Below the pieces are notes generated by a model. The model made no database searches and had not been told where the DNA came from. It saw only the letters and a list, made by a program, of their open reading frames with translations. Positions 1-6,888 of a stretch of 64,000 nucleotides of DNA are shown in pieces; position 1 is the stretch's first letter, and each line of letters opens with the position of its first letter. Position numbers and translations under genes: made by a program. Origin of the DNA: Acidobacteriaceae bacterium. GTDB taxonomy: Bacteria; Acidobacteriota; Terriglobia; Terriglobales; Acidobacteriaceae. The DNA lies in NCBI GenBank assembly GCA_003134815.1, contig PLCO01000035.1:1-64000 (forward strand), in the 5' to 3' direction.

Positions 1-178
1 TGGCATCCTCGCTGGCCTTGCAGATGAGCTGCCGCAGACGATGGAAATAATACGCCGCGGTCGTCTTGTTGACCCCCACCAGAACGCCCGCCGTGCGGGC
101 TGTCGTACCCGCAACAAAGTGCTCCATCAGCCGTAACTGTTGGCTCCAGAGCAGGCGGCTCTTGTGCATCTTCGCCAT
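1..178 (-). CDS. IS1595-family transposase, N-terminal part
   Basis: The visible 59 residues start at the ATG whose complement ends at 178 and run off the window. The segment LRLMEHFVAGTTARTAG followed by GVNKTTAAYYFHRLRQLI matches the N-terminal region of IS1595 (IS1016/ISXO2-like) transposases, where FVAGxTAR-TAA-LVGVNxxTA-xFxxRLR is typical. The family acts as a DDE-type transposase on its own inverted repeats; the catalytic domain is outside the window. A second in-frame Met lies three codons in (complement ending at 169). Whether the full gene is intact cannot be seen. Confidence 0.75.
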   Translation of the reverse strand, partial: MAKMHKSRLLWSQQLRLMEHFVAGTTARTAGVLVGVNKTTAAYYFHRLRQLICKASEDA

Positions 179-198
179 CCTAGAAAATCTAGCTCTTC

Positions 199-220
199 GC
201 TAGTTATCTAGGACAGCCCC
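199..220. repeat. Terminal inverted repeat of the edge IS element
   Basis: The sequence ending at 220 is GGACAGCCCC on the plus strand; inward it reads GGGGCTGTCCTAGATAACT. It lies 21 bases upstream of the transposase start, as expected for the 5' terminal repeat of IS1595-type elements. Its partner is not in the window. Confidence 0.6.
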
Positions 221-581
221 GGCAGAATTAATCGGCAAACTTGCGAAATATTTATTTGGTTTGGAATGAGGGGGTTGGGGTGGGATGAGGCGGATGCAGG
301 GGTTGACGGGAAAGACAGGGAGTAGCCAGTAGGCAATAGGGAATAGGCGGACGGGGACCGTGGGAGCGCGATGGCGGAGTTGGCGGGGTTAGGTTGGCCG
401 GGTTGGGAGCGGAGGTCGGTCTGGATCGGGCGTGGCGTGATCGGCGACGGAAACGGCGTTTATCGGGACTGATCCTGATAAATCATGGTCCGGCGCCCTC
501 CCGCTCATCGCGATAAGACTGCGATGAACGGGGCACAGCTTCTTACCGCTCAAGTCGATTCTGATGCCCGGGCCACCCGCC
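221..581. other. Intergenic region between IS end and HNH-like gene
   Basis: I see no gene here. It contains a purine-rich tract of the AGGGAGTAG/GGGAATAGG type near 315-350, seen in degenerate form in several other gaps of the window, and one copy of a 28-bp repeat at 448-475. Short open frames on both strands have no recognisable similarity. Confidence 0.6.
448..475. repeat. 28-bp dispersed repeat, copy 1
   Basis: The sequence starting CGGAAACGGCGTTTATCGGG is repeated at 2865-2892 with one mismatch over 28 bases. Both copies are in non-coding DNA and in the same orientation. Function unknown. Confidence 0.75.
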
Positions 582-1370
582 TTAGAGGACACGAGGGGGG
601 CGGACTAAGACCACAGGGATTTTCCCGAACCATCGGTCAACGAACAGCTCTATGGCTCGCGGGCCAAGATACTTTGCTGGCCAATTGATCGTTTCCGTCT
701 CGATGGGCCAGATTTGCTGGCATGCTTGGCTCCAGACTTCCGCTTGCTTGGGCAATTCTATTTTGAGAGCGCGATTGAAGATGCTGTTGAACCGATATGC
801 GAGCACCTGGAAGACGAGATGGCCGACGACGTAGGTATGGGTGTAGATGTCCAGGTCGTTGAATGGCGGAGGGTCTGCCGTTGTTCTCGCATACCGGGGA
901 TTCGAGCGGCCGGAATATCTCGCGTGGCCCTGGAATGAGGATACCCAGATACGGATGTCGGGCGGGAGTTCGAGGGATGTTCTGAAGCGTTCGCGCTGCG
1001 CGCGCGTCGAGATGGGCTCCCCGAGAATACTTAGCGTCTGGTAGTTGGCAATGACTGACTTTTCGAAGGCATATGCGGCAAGGAATTTCAGATCGTCGTA
1101 GCCGAACGTTGTCCGCTTGCCGTTGATGATGACATCAGCAAGTAGACTTTTGGCGTGGCTCTCAAGCTCGCTCATCCAGGTTTCGTTGCATCTCTTACAT
1201 ACAACGTTGGCGGTTTGGTCGAGCTTAGTGGTCGTCCAGGTACTTTTCGCTTCGCCGTCTACTCGTTCATTTCGGTAGCGTGTTTTAGGCAGAAGCTTGC
1301 TTAGCCACGCTGGCCAAATATGTTCCCCGGTCATATTGGCAGCGGCGGTACAAAATGCGCAGACGGGCAC
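582..1370 (-). CDS. Uncharacterised zinc-binding, HNH-like protein
   Basis: A 262-residue protein starting at a GTG (complement 1368-1370). The N-terminus has CAFC, then TGEHIWPAWL, then VCKRCNETWM around residues 55-65. This is two CxxC-type knuckles around a conserved GEHIxP segment, the pattern of HNH-like zinc proteins in which the H of EHI is the candidate catalytic histidine. The rest has no motif I recognise. Its base composition is lower in G+C than the housekeeping genes, and it sits next to an IS end and an orphan membrane protein, which suggests acquired DNA. Nuclease activity is an inference from the cysteine/EHI pattern only; a purely structural zinc fold is also possible. Confidence 0.6.
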   Translation of the reverse strand: MPVCAFCTAAANMTGEHIWPAWLSKLLPKTRYRNERVDGEAKSTWTTTKLDQTANVVCKRCNETWMSELESHAKSLLADVIINGKRTTFGYDDLKFLAAYAFEKSVIANYQTLSILGEPISTRAQRERFRTSLELPPDIRIWVSSFQGHARYSGRSNPRYARTTADPPPFNDLDIYTHTYVVGHLVFQVLAYRFNSIFNRALKIELPKQAEVWSQACQQIWPIETETINWPAKYLGPRAIELFVDRWFGKIPVVLVRPPRVL

Positions 1371-1565
1371 GAAAGTAGACTAACAAATTCTAGTGGCACT
1401 ATTGGCAGGCGCATGGCTAAATAAGTGGCGACAAACCGGGGCGTTGATTACTTTCCATCATCGAAAAACCGGGGGAGTGTTCCATCTGTCCCCTCTTTCC
1501 GGTCCGAGTTTTCCGCGATCTCTAAGCAGTGTCCGCGCGCTATGATCTATCCAGCAAGGTCGAAA

Positions 1566-2192
1566 ATGCCCGATTTCAAACCGCAAGGCCCCGAACAGCA
1601 TTTCGCTCTGCAACGCACGACCCGCGCAGCCGAGACTGTAACTGCCGTTTCGGATGCACAGCGAAAGAGCGGCGAGGAAACCAAAAGCACAAACGAGCGT
1701 TTCTACAACAGCCTTGCCCTATTTTCCAGTGGCACGATAGCGCTCAGTGTAACGTTCATGGGGTACCTGAAGAACCTGCCAAAACCTCTAGCGCATCCGC
1801 ACTGGCTAGTTACGTGTTGGATTTGCCTTATGATTTGCGCCGCGTGTTCCTTGTTCTGGCCGTTTGTTTACGGATACTACAGCCATTACTTTCACGAGTG
1901 GCAAACAGCGAACGCAATCAAAGAGAAATTAGAAATCGAAGCCAAAGAGTATCCCACGTTGGCGCGGGGGACGCATAGCGTACAAACCAGGGCACCTCTT
2001 TCCGGTAAGGAAATAGAAGACTTCCGATCTAACCGATTAGAGGCAGCGGGAATATATAAGAAGAAAGCAGGAACGGCGAAGCGCCGAGAAACGTTCTACA
2101 CACATCTGTGGCAGTGGCTCGGTCGGATTGCGCAGGCCAGTTTTCTACTCGGCCTTGGATTCCTGCTCGCCTTCGCTGTAAGGAATCTATGA
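1566..2192 (+). CDS. Orphan membrane protein with three predicted TM helices
   Basis: I place the start at the ATG at 1566 because AAGG lies 7 bases upstream; in-frame starts at 1542 (ATG) and 1425 (GTG) would give longer forms. The 208-residue product has a charged N-terminal helix, two hydrophobic segments (near LALFSSGTIALSVTFMGYL and LVTCWICLMICAACSLFW), a soluble charged middle (KEKLEIEAKEYP) and a last hydrophobic segment (FLLGLGFLLAFAV) at the C-terminus. I do not recognise a family. It follows the HNH-like gene on the opposite strand and shares its lower G+C content. A role as a small membrane effector would be speculation. Confidence 0.6.
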   Translation: MPDFKPQGPEQHFALQRTTRAAETVTAVSDAQRKSGEETKSTNERFYNSLALFSSGTIALSVTFMGYLKNLPKPLAHPHWLVTCWICLMICAACSLFWPFVYGYYSHYFHEWQTANAIKEKLEIEAKEYPTLARGTHSVQTRAPLSGKEIEDFRSNRLEAAGIYKKKAGTAKRRETFYTHLWQWLGRIAQASFLLGLGFLLAFAVRNL

Positions 2193-2327
2193 TTGGTTCT
2201 CAACCAGCGCAAACGGACCACGCTCTATCACGATCGAACCCGCAGAAGAGCTTCCCGCCAAGCGGTCCTTCTCGATTTGCGCCGAACCCGCCGATGCACT
2301 CATCGACAGCCGATCGGTAATGCTAAG

Positions 2328-2539
2328 TCGGCTTGTCGGATGGAATCTTGGCCGCGGTTGCCGGAGGTGGGGCCGGGTTTGGGGCGTGGTCACCGCAAGA
2401 AGCGGGATCGGCTTGCTACGGAAACCGACTGCGCGCCGCGGCGGGGTGCGGAACTTTCATCGTCCCAGCGAGGACGGGTTTTTTTGGCGCGCGGTGTGTT
2501 GGGGCCGTGCTTTGTTTTCGAGATTTTTGTGGGTGGGTT
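2328..2539 (+). repeat. About 200-bp dispersed direct repeat, copy A
   Basis: Starts TCGGCTTGTCGGATGGAATC and ends near GTGGGTGGGTT. It matches copy B at 3896-4089 over nearly its whole length, with scattered substitutions and an extra ~15-bp stretch in copy A after the segment ending CCCAGCGAGGACGG. Substitutions show no third-position bias, so it looks non-coding. Confidence 0.85.
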
Positions 2540-2567
2540 GATGTACTCGATTGCGTCTGCGACGAAT

Positions 2568-2587
2568 GGATGGGTTAAAACCCATCC
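2568..2587. repeat. Perfect 20-bp palindrome after repeat copy A
   Basis: GGATGGGTT-AA-AACCCATCC forms a 9-bp stem with a 2-base loop and is followed by CTACC. A different-sequence palindrome occupies the equivalent place after copy B (4097-4116), also followed by CTACC. Confidence 0.8.
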
Positions 2588-2752
2588 CTACCAGCCCGTG
2601 CCCTTCACCAGGGTTCTGTCGCCCCTACGGGGCTGAAGTTGTTTTCGGGGGCTTTCCCAGGACTTCGTCCGCTGTGGCGGACTCCGTCCTGGGCTAACAT
2701 CCGTCGCTCCCTCCGGGAGCTGAAAGATCGCGTGAGTTTGAGATCGTGCCAT

Positions 2753-2787
2753 CCCTGGTCCCCAAGTGCGAGGGACCAGGGGCACCC
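2753..2787. repeat. CCTGGTC/GACCAGG hairpin with GGCACCC tail, copy 1
   Basis: CCCTGGTCCC and GGGACCAGG pair as a stem around AAGTGCGA, followed by GGCACCC. It is nearly identical to 4393-4427 and belongs to the same hairpin-plus-GGCACCC class as 2832-2862, 4166-4195 and 4308-4348. Confidence 0.8.
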
Positions 2788-2831
2788 AGTCTGTGGAGGG
2801 TGAAGAAAGGGAAACTCGAGGTTCGTGCGAT

Positions 2832-2862
2832 CCCACCCTAGCGTAGCCAGGATAGGGCACCC
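2832..2862. repeat. CCCACCCTA...TAGGGCACCC module, copy 1
   Basis: CCCACCCTAGCGTAGCCAGG followed by ATAGGGCACCC is repeated at 4166-4195 with one difference (ATGGGGCACC). The CCTA-GCGTAGCCA-GGATAGGG arms can pair imperfectly. Confidence 0.75.
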
Positions 2863-2864
2863 GG

Positions 2865-2892
2865 CGGAAACGGCGTTTATCGGGACTCATCC
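2865..2892. repeat. 28-bp dispersed repeat, copy 2
   Basis: Matches 448-475 with one mismatch. It abuts the GGCACCC end of the preceding hairpin module (2832-2862), which suggests these units move or are duplicated as modules. Confidence 0.75.
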
Positions 2893-3127
2893 TCAATCTG
2901 CCGCGAACGTAGCTCGATGTGTGGCTTGGCCTGACTTTTACCGTCAAGTGAGAATTACCTCCGGTTACCAGTAAATCGCCGGCGACTGGCAGACGCCGAG
3001 CCGCCTTATCCCGCCGCAAATCATCGAGGGTGGCCGGCCCTATTACCCGGCTTCGGGTTCCCGCATCCAACTCACCAAGCTTTGATATGCGGAACCGGCG
3101 CACTGGCAGGGGAATGAGGTCCTCCCA

Positions 3128-3826
3128 ATGAAAAAATGGATATTCTTCCTTGCCATGTTGTGTTGCCCATCGCTTTGCCGGGCGGCGTCAGACCGCCAGG
3201 ATGCTGTCAACCGCCTCGATCGCGCGGCAAAAGTGATGCACGAGATCATGGACGCATCCGACAAGCGCATTCCCGACCGAATCATGAGGCGGGCAAGGTG
3301 CGTAGCTGTCGTACCCCATTTGATCAAAGGGGGATTCGTTTTTGGAGCCGAAGAAGGAAAGGGAGTAGCCACTTGCCGGACCGGAAGGGGTTGGAGTGCG
3401 CCAGCCTTTATCCAAATGGGCGGTGGCAGCTGGGGAACGCAGATCGGCGCGGAAGCTGTTGACCTTGTGATGGTGATCAAGGGCACCAGAGGCATGCAGA
3501 AGCTACTGTCGAGCAAATTCGAAATTGGAAGGGATGCATCGGTAGCTGTGGGCCCGCTGGGACGGCATTCCTCTGAAAATACAGACGTGAATTTCAACGC
3601 GCTGATCCTGACCTACTCGCGCGCTCAAGGCGCTTATCTGGGGATGACATTCGACGGCGCAGTGGTCCGCCAAGACAACGGCTCCCGGCGCGCGCTGTAC
3701 GGGCCAAGGGTTACTACGCGGGCGTTGCTGCTGGGGCGAGTGCCACCGCCGCCTGCCGCAAGGTCATTCCTCTCCGCAGTGAGAGGAGCAAGAGCCCAGG
3801 CAATCCTCCAGGCTGCGAAGAAATAG
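3128..3826 (+). CDS. SYLF (Ysc84-like) lipid-binding domain secreted protein, paralogue 1
   Basis: The 232-residue product begins with a signal peptide (MKKWIFFLAMLCCPSLCRA) and then follows the SYLF/Ysc84 layout: a helical start (RLDRAAKVMHEIMDA), RARCVAVVPHLIKGGFVFGA, GKGVATCRTGRGWSAPAFI, GGGSWGTQIGAEAVDLVMV, then GRDASVAVGPLGR. SYLF domains are known to bind phospholipids; in bacteria they are exported and poorly characterised. Two further paralogues are at 26577-27272 and 28313-29002. This copy is the most divergent: the usual AGIDLxGxxV segment reads LGMTFDGAVV. It stands alone between two repeat-rich gaps. The ATG at 3128 is chosen for the signal peptide and the upstream GAGGT. Confidence 0.88.
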   Translation: MKKWIFFLAMLCCPSLCRAASDRQDAVNRLDRAAKVMHEIMDASDKRIPDRIMRRARCVAVVPHLIKGGFVFGAEEGKGVATCRTGRGWSAPAFIQMGGGSWGTQIGAEAVDLVMVIKGTRGMQKLLSSKFEIGRDASVAVGPLGRHSSENTDVNFNALILTYSRAQGAYLGMTFDGAVVRQDNGSRRALYGPRVTTRALLLGRVPPPPAARSFLSAVRGARAQAILQAAKK

Positions 3827-3895
3827 AGCTGCCAGGGGCGTAAATGAGCGCGCAATCTCCTGGGCACTCACCGAACTCGGATAGGTCCTCAAATG

Positions 3896-4089
3896 TCGGT
3901 TTGTCGGATGGAATCTTGGGCGCGGTTGCCGGAGATGGGGCCGGGTTTGGGGCGTGGTCGCCGCAAGAAACGGGATCGGCTTGCTACGGAAACCGACGGC
4001 GCGGCGCGTCGGGGTGCGGAACTTTCATCGTCCCAGCGAGGACGGCTCGCTGGGCCGTGCTTTGTTTTTGAGATTCTTGTGGGTGGGTT
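3896..4089 (+). repeat. About 200-bp dispersed direct repeat, copy B
   Basis: Starts TCGGTTTGTCGGATGGAATC, ends GTGGGTGGGTT, and matches 2328-2539. The two copies flank the SYLF gene at 3128-3826 in direct orientation, so recombination between them could delete that gene. Confidence 0.85.
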
Positions 4090-4096
4090 CGCGGCA

Positions 4097-4116
4097 GTCG
4101 GGGATGAATCCCCGAC
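4097..4116. repeat. Perfect 20-bp palindrome after repeat copy B
   Basis: GTCGGGGAT-GA-ATCCCCGAC, 9-bp stem and 2-base loop, then CTACC. Stem sequence differs from the palindrome after copy A (2568-2587) while symmetry and position are kept, which suggests paired changes in the arms or independent insertion at the same place. Confidence 0.8.
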
Positions 4117-4165
4117 CTACCGGTCAAACCCTGATACAAAGACCGTCGGTTTGGGTTCGTGCTTT

Positions 4166-4195
4166 CCCACCCTAGCGTAGCCAGGATGGGGCACC
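4166..4195. repeat. CCCACCCTA...GGGGCACC module, copy 2
   Basis: Near-identical to 2832-2862. It is followed by TGGCACCCATTT and then the GTGGTGGGTGAAGGTCGCGA spacer also seen, modified, at 4434-4457. Confidence 0.75.
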
Positions 4196-4307
4196 TGGCA
4201 CCCATTTCTTGTGGTGGGTGAAGGTCGCGAAAAGCAGAAGCAGGTCCCTCGGCTCCGCTGAAGAACGCTTCGCTCGGGATGACACGGCGAAAATGGGGTC
4301 GTGCTTT

Positions 4308-4348
4308 CCCACCCTAAACGCAAGGTGCGCGTTTAGGATGGGGCACCC
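4308..4348. repeat. CCCACCCTAAACGC...GCGTTTAGGATGGGGCACCC hairpin
   Basis: The CCTAAACGC and GCGTTTAGG arms are perfect complements around AAGGTGC, followed by ATGGGGCACCC. It has the same outer frame (CCCACCCTA...GGGCACCC) as 2832 and 4166 but a different stem. Confidence 0.75.
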
Positions 4349-4392
4349 ATTTTCGTGCCTTGTTGAAAGAGCCGGATCGGGGTTCGTGCGAT

Positions 4393-4427
4393 CCCTGGTC
4401 CCCGAGTGCGAGGGACCAGGGGCACCC
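4393..4427. repeat. CCTGGTC/GACCAGG hairpin with GGCACCC tail, copy 2
   Basis: One base different from 2753-2787 (CCCGAGTG instead of CCCAAGTG). Followed by GTTTTTTGTGGTGGGTGA. Confidence 0.8.
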
Positions 4428-4529
4428 GTTTTTTGTGGTGGGTGAGGGGCGCGAAAAGCAAATGCAGTTGCCCGTTCGATTTGGTGCTGCCCATTCAATT
4501 TGGCGCTGCCCGTTCGATTCCGTGCCGGG

Positions 4530-5594
4530 CTATTCGCCGGTGAAGGGATTCGAATCGGGCGGCTTGAGCGTGGTTGGATCGTGGGCAGGCGCGGGATTTT
4601 TTTCTTCGGGCTTCTGGCCAGATGATACCGATTCTGAGAGGGCAGATTCTGAGGGGACAGATTCTGAAGGGGCCGATTCGCCTGACGGCTTGAATACGCG
4701 ATAGGGATCGCCGGGAAGCATGTGGTGTTCTTCGAGGGCCAGGCGGACGCGCCGCTGGAATTCGCGCATGGGGCCGTATTGCTGCGTGGCGATGGTTTTG
4801 AAGACAACGGGAAAGATGACCTGCGAGCCTTTGACCGCGTCCACACCCAGAACCTGCGGATCCTGGAGAATGACACTCTTGAATTCGGCGCTGTTGCGGA
4901 CGTCCATGGCGATTTGCTTGAGGAGTTTTGTGACCTCGTCGGGATGGGCGGAGAAGTCGACGCTTACGTTGACGGTGGCGACGGAGAAGTCGGCGCTGAG
5001 GTTGGCGACGGTGGTGATCTGCGAGTTGGGAATGATGTAGAGAGTTCCATCGCCATCGCGCACCATGGTTTTGCGCAGGGTCATGGATTCGACGGTGCCG
5101 GTAAGGCCGGCGAGGCGGACGGTGTCGCCCACGTTGAACTGGTCCTCAAGCAGAAACAACATGCCGTTGAACATGTCCTTGACGATGTTTTGCGCGGCCA
5201 GGCCGATGGCGATGCCTGCGACTCCGGCTGAGGCCAGGAGCGGTGCGAGGTTGAATCCCATTGAGTCAAGCGCCTGCAGCAAGGCGATGACGGCGATGAT
5301 GGCGAGGCCTGTGGCGCGGATGACTCCTGCCATGGTTCGGACCTCGGCACGGCGTACCAGGCCTGCGCCGCTTTTTTCGGAGACGTGGATCATGCGAGAA
5401 GTGGCGAGACGCAGCAAGCGGCTGAGAATAAAGGCGATGAGTGCGATTACCAGCAGGCGCGGCAGCCTTGTGTGGATGAATTCCTGGCTGTCATAAGTCC
5501 ATTCGTCGAGGACGCGGCCGAGGAAGCGGCCCTGCTGGAACCACCCCCAGCGCAACATGAGGACGAATTCTGCCGCGTGACAAAGAAGTGACAT
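4530..5594 (-). CDS. MscS-family mechanosensitive channel
   Basis: A 354-residue inner-membrane protein. After an N-terminal region with hydrophobic segments (LLVIALIAFILSRLL; VIRATGLAIIAVIALLQAL) comes the MscS pore helix LLASAGVAGIAIGLAAQNIV, then the beta domain with DQFNVGDTVRL, TVESMTLRKTMVR and YIIPNSQI, and the C-terminal alpha/beta domain ending near EEHHMLPGDPYRVF. MscS channels open under membrane tension to release solutes. After the conserved domain the protein has a repetitive tail (SAPSESVPSESALSESVSS, about residues 307-325) encoded by a 15-bp tandem array at 4630-4689, then a Pro-rich end. It stands alone, convergent with the repeat region downstream. The start at 5594 is an ATG; the first hydrophobic residues could also allow a later start. 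Confidence 0.9.
   Translation of the reverse strand: MSLLCHAAEFVLMLRWGWFQQGRFLGRVLDEWTYDSQEFIHTRLPRLLVIALIAFILSRLLRLATSRMIHVSEKSGAGLVRRAEVRTMAGVIRATGLAIIAVIALLQALDSMGFNLAPLLASAGVAGIAIGLAAQNIVKDMFNGMLFLLEDQFNVGDTVRLAGLTGTVESMTLRKTMVRDGDGTLYIIPNSQITTVANLSADFSVATVNVSVDFSAHPDEVTKLLKQIAMDVRNSAEFKSVILQDPQVLGVDAVKGSQVIFPVVFKTIATQQYGPMREFQRRVRLALEEHHMLPGDPYRVFKPSGESAPSESVPSESALSESVSSGQKPEEKNPAPAHDPTTLKPPDSNPFTGE
4630..4689. repeat. 15-bp tandem array inside mscS-like gene (four units)
   Basis: On the plus strand the units are GATTCTGAGAGGGCA, GATTCTGAGGGGACA, GATTCTGAAGGGGCC and a degenerate GATTCGCCTGACGGC. Translated on the minus strand they give a pentapeptide repeat (SESxx). The unit resembles the array in coaBC (GCGATTCAGGRSGGG). 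Confidence 0.85.
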
Positions 5595-5677
5595 GCAAAA
5601 GCTCCACTTTCTAGACTAAACTGTGCGCAGGATTGGCCGGCGCTGCGGCCTTGCTCTTCCGAAATGCTCCATTGCGG

Positions 5678-6148
5678 ATGGTGAACCGGATGAGACGAGC
5701 GAGAAGCGAAACAAAAAGCCAGAATTGCCGGGCATGGAGCCGGGGGCGAAGCCCGAGACGGGGGCTCTATGCTGTTGTATGCGTTGCCGTGCTGATGGTT
5801 GTGGCGGGCCTGGGGCTGGTTCGCACGGATGCACAAGAGGCTTTCCCTCTTCCGGCGATCGATCCACCAGGAGCGAAAGCGGGGCCACCAGGGGATAAGG
5901 CCGGGGCTCAGGCCGCACCACAGGTCGCAGTGGCGCCAGCGGGCGCTAAGCCGGCCGGGACAACTGCCGAAAATGCGGACGCATCGGAGATCGCGAAACA
6001 GTGCGCCGACCTGTTGAAGATGGCGACTGCACTTAAGAGCGCGGTCGATAAGACTTCCGCAGGTACGCTTTCGGTGACCGTGGTCCGCAAGGCCGGCGAA
6101 ATTGAGCAATTGGCGCACAAGGTAAGAGTTACGAACGGGAAAAGCTGA
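5678..6148 (+). CDS. Small membrane-anchored/exported protein, paralogue A
   Basis: About 156 residues from the ATG at 5678. A basic N-terminus is followed by one hydrophobic segment (LYAVVCVAVLMVVAGLGLV), then a Pro/Ala/Gly-rich linker that contains two 7-residue units (PPGAKAG, PPGDKAG), and a helical C-terminal part (AKQCADLLKMATALKSAVDK ... VRKAGEIEQLAHKVR). The C-terminal part resembles that of the next gene (DTNKLLKLAKEVNDEIA ... IAEIEKLARSVKEKM), so the two are probably tandem paralogues. I do not know a function; the shape suggests a periplasmic helical domain on an anchor. It is divergent from the mscS-like gene. Confidence 0.65.
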   Translation: MVNRMRRARSETKSQNCRAWSRGRSPRRGLYAVVCVAVLMVVAGLGLVRTDAQEAFPLPAIDPPGAKAGPPGDKAGAQAAPQVAVAPAGAKPAGTTAENADASEIAKQCADLLKMATALKSAVDKTSAGTLSVTVVRKAGEIEQLAHKVRVTNGKS

Positions 6149-6184
6149 GGCAAACGATGCAATTTGTTTTTGGGACGGTGCAAA

Positions 6185-6646
6185 ATGCGTGAAGAAGGAC
6201 GCGCGGTGAAAAGCGGCTGGTTCGGAAGGTGGACACCGTCTCTGAGTTGGGGTTTAGGCTTGGCGATTATGTTTGTCGTTGTCTCCGGACTGACGGTGCG
6301 ATCCCAGTCGGGTCCGCCCAGGGACATCATCAATCGTCCCGCTCCGATGCCGACGGACCCATCATCAGCGGGCGAATATGATCCCGTCATGATGGAGCGT
6401 CGGATGACCGCGCTCAATAACGAGCGCCAGAAGGAGTTGGTCTCTGACACGAACAAGTTGCTCAAGCTTGCCAAAGAGGTGAACGACGAAATTGCGGTAA
6501 GAGACACAGGCGGGTTGACGCCGGAACAGGTGCACAAGATTGCCGAGATTGAGAAGCTCGCGCGCAGCGTGAAGGAAAAGATGGCCGACGGCGCGGGACA
6601 GCCGGGACCGTCGGTATCGGCACCCGCGATGTACCCCAATCGGTAA
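6185..6646 (+). CDS. Small membrane-anchored/exported protein, paralogue B
   Basis: About 153 residues from the ATG at 6185, with GGGACGG 5 bases upstream; an in-frame TTG at 6164 is less likely. It has a basic start, a hydrophobic segment (LGLAIMFVVVSGLTVRSQS), a Pro-rich linker (RPAPMPTDP), then two helices (RQKELVSDTNKLLKLAKEV; QVHKIAEIEKLARSVKEKM) and a short Pro/Gly tail. It follows paralogue A by 36 bases and shares its plan, so they are likely co-transcribed. Function unknown. Confidence 0.7.
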   Translation: MREEGRAVKSGWFGRWTPSLSWGLGLAIMFVVVSGLTVRSQSGPPRDIINRPAPMPTDPSSAGEYDPVMMERRMTALNNERQKELVSDTNKLLKLAKEVNDEIAVRDTGGLTPEQVHKIAEIEKLARSVKEKMADGAGQPGPSVSAPAMYPNR

Positions 6647-6888
6647 TTTGCATCCTGCCGATTAGATTTTAGATTGCTGTGCGTTGCATGGCCGGGGTTG
6701 AAAAGCGCCCGGGGCCGACAAGTTGGAAGTCATCCAGGGCTGGCAAATTGTTACAATCGGTTAAGGTGGTATCCGGAAGTAGGTTCTTCCGGCAAGGCGG
6801 GAGGCCCTGTGCCCGGATTGGCCAGGCGCAAGGTCGTCGCGACGCCGGGAAAGTATGGCTCCGGTTTTGCGTATGGGGGTCGACCGGA

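Larger units (their letters stand above)
1..220 (-). mobile_element. IS1595-family insertion sequence, partial at the window edge
   Basis: The element holds the start of a transposase on the minus strand and ends at 220 with a terminal sequence that reads GGGGCTGTCCTAGATAAC inward on the minus strand. That is the kind of end seen in IS1595/IS1016-type elements. The other end and most of the transposase lie outside the window, so completeness and the expected 8-bp target duplication cannot be judged. DNA right after it (from 221) is low-information intergenic sequence. Confidence 0.7.
2193..3127. other. Repeat-rich intergenic region
   Basis: No gene is supported. The region holds copy A of a roughly 200-bp repeat (2328-2539), a perfect palindrome (2568-2587), two hairpins ending in GGCACCC (2753-2787, 2832-2862) and copy 2 of the 28-bp repeat (2865-2892). 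Open frames crossing it are by-products of the repeats: their translations change in all codon positions between copies. The last 100 bases lead into the SYLF gene at 3128. Confidence 0.65.
3827..4529. other. Second repeat-rich intergenic region
   Basis: About 700 bases without a supported gene between the SYLF gene and the end of mscS. It carries copy B of the ~200-bp repeat (3896-4089), a perfect palindrome (4097-4116), three GGCACCC-ended modules (4166-4195, 4308-4348, 4393-4427), and a segment near 4241-4283 of the TCCCTCGGCTCCGCTGAAG / CTTCGCTCGGGATGAC type. GTGGTGGGTGA-type spacers link modules at 4210 and 4434. The whole looks like successive insertion or duplication of small non-autonomous units. 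Confidence 0.65.

Noticed and set aside
389-592. Short frames beyond the IS end
   Set aside because: Low complexity, cross the 28-bp repeat and have no similarity.
2193-2636. Open frames in the repeat region, including two that recur in copy B
   Set aside because: Differences between copies A and B do not favour synonymous positions and include an indel; no start/RBS or family support.
4630-4689. CRISPR-like array
   Set aside because: Units are 15 bp with no spacers and lie within a coding frame; no array elsewhere in the window.
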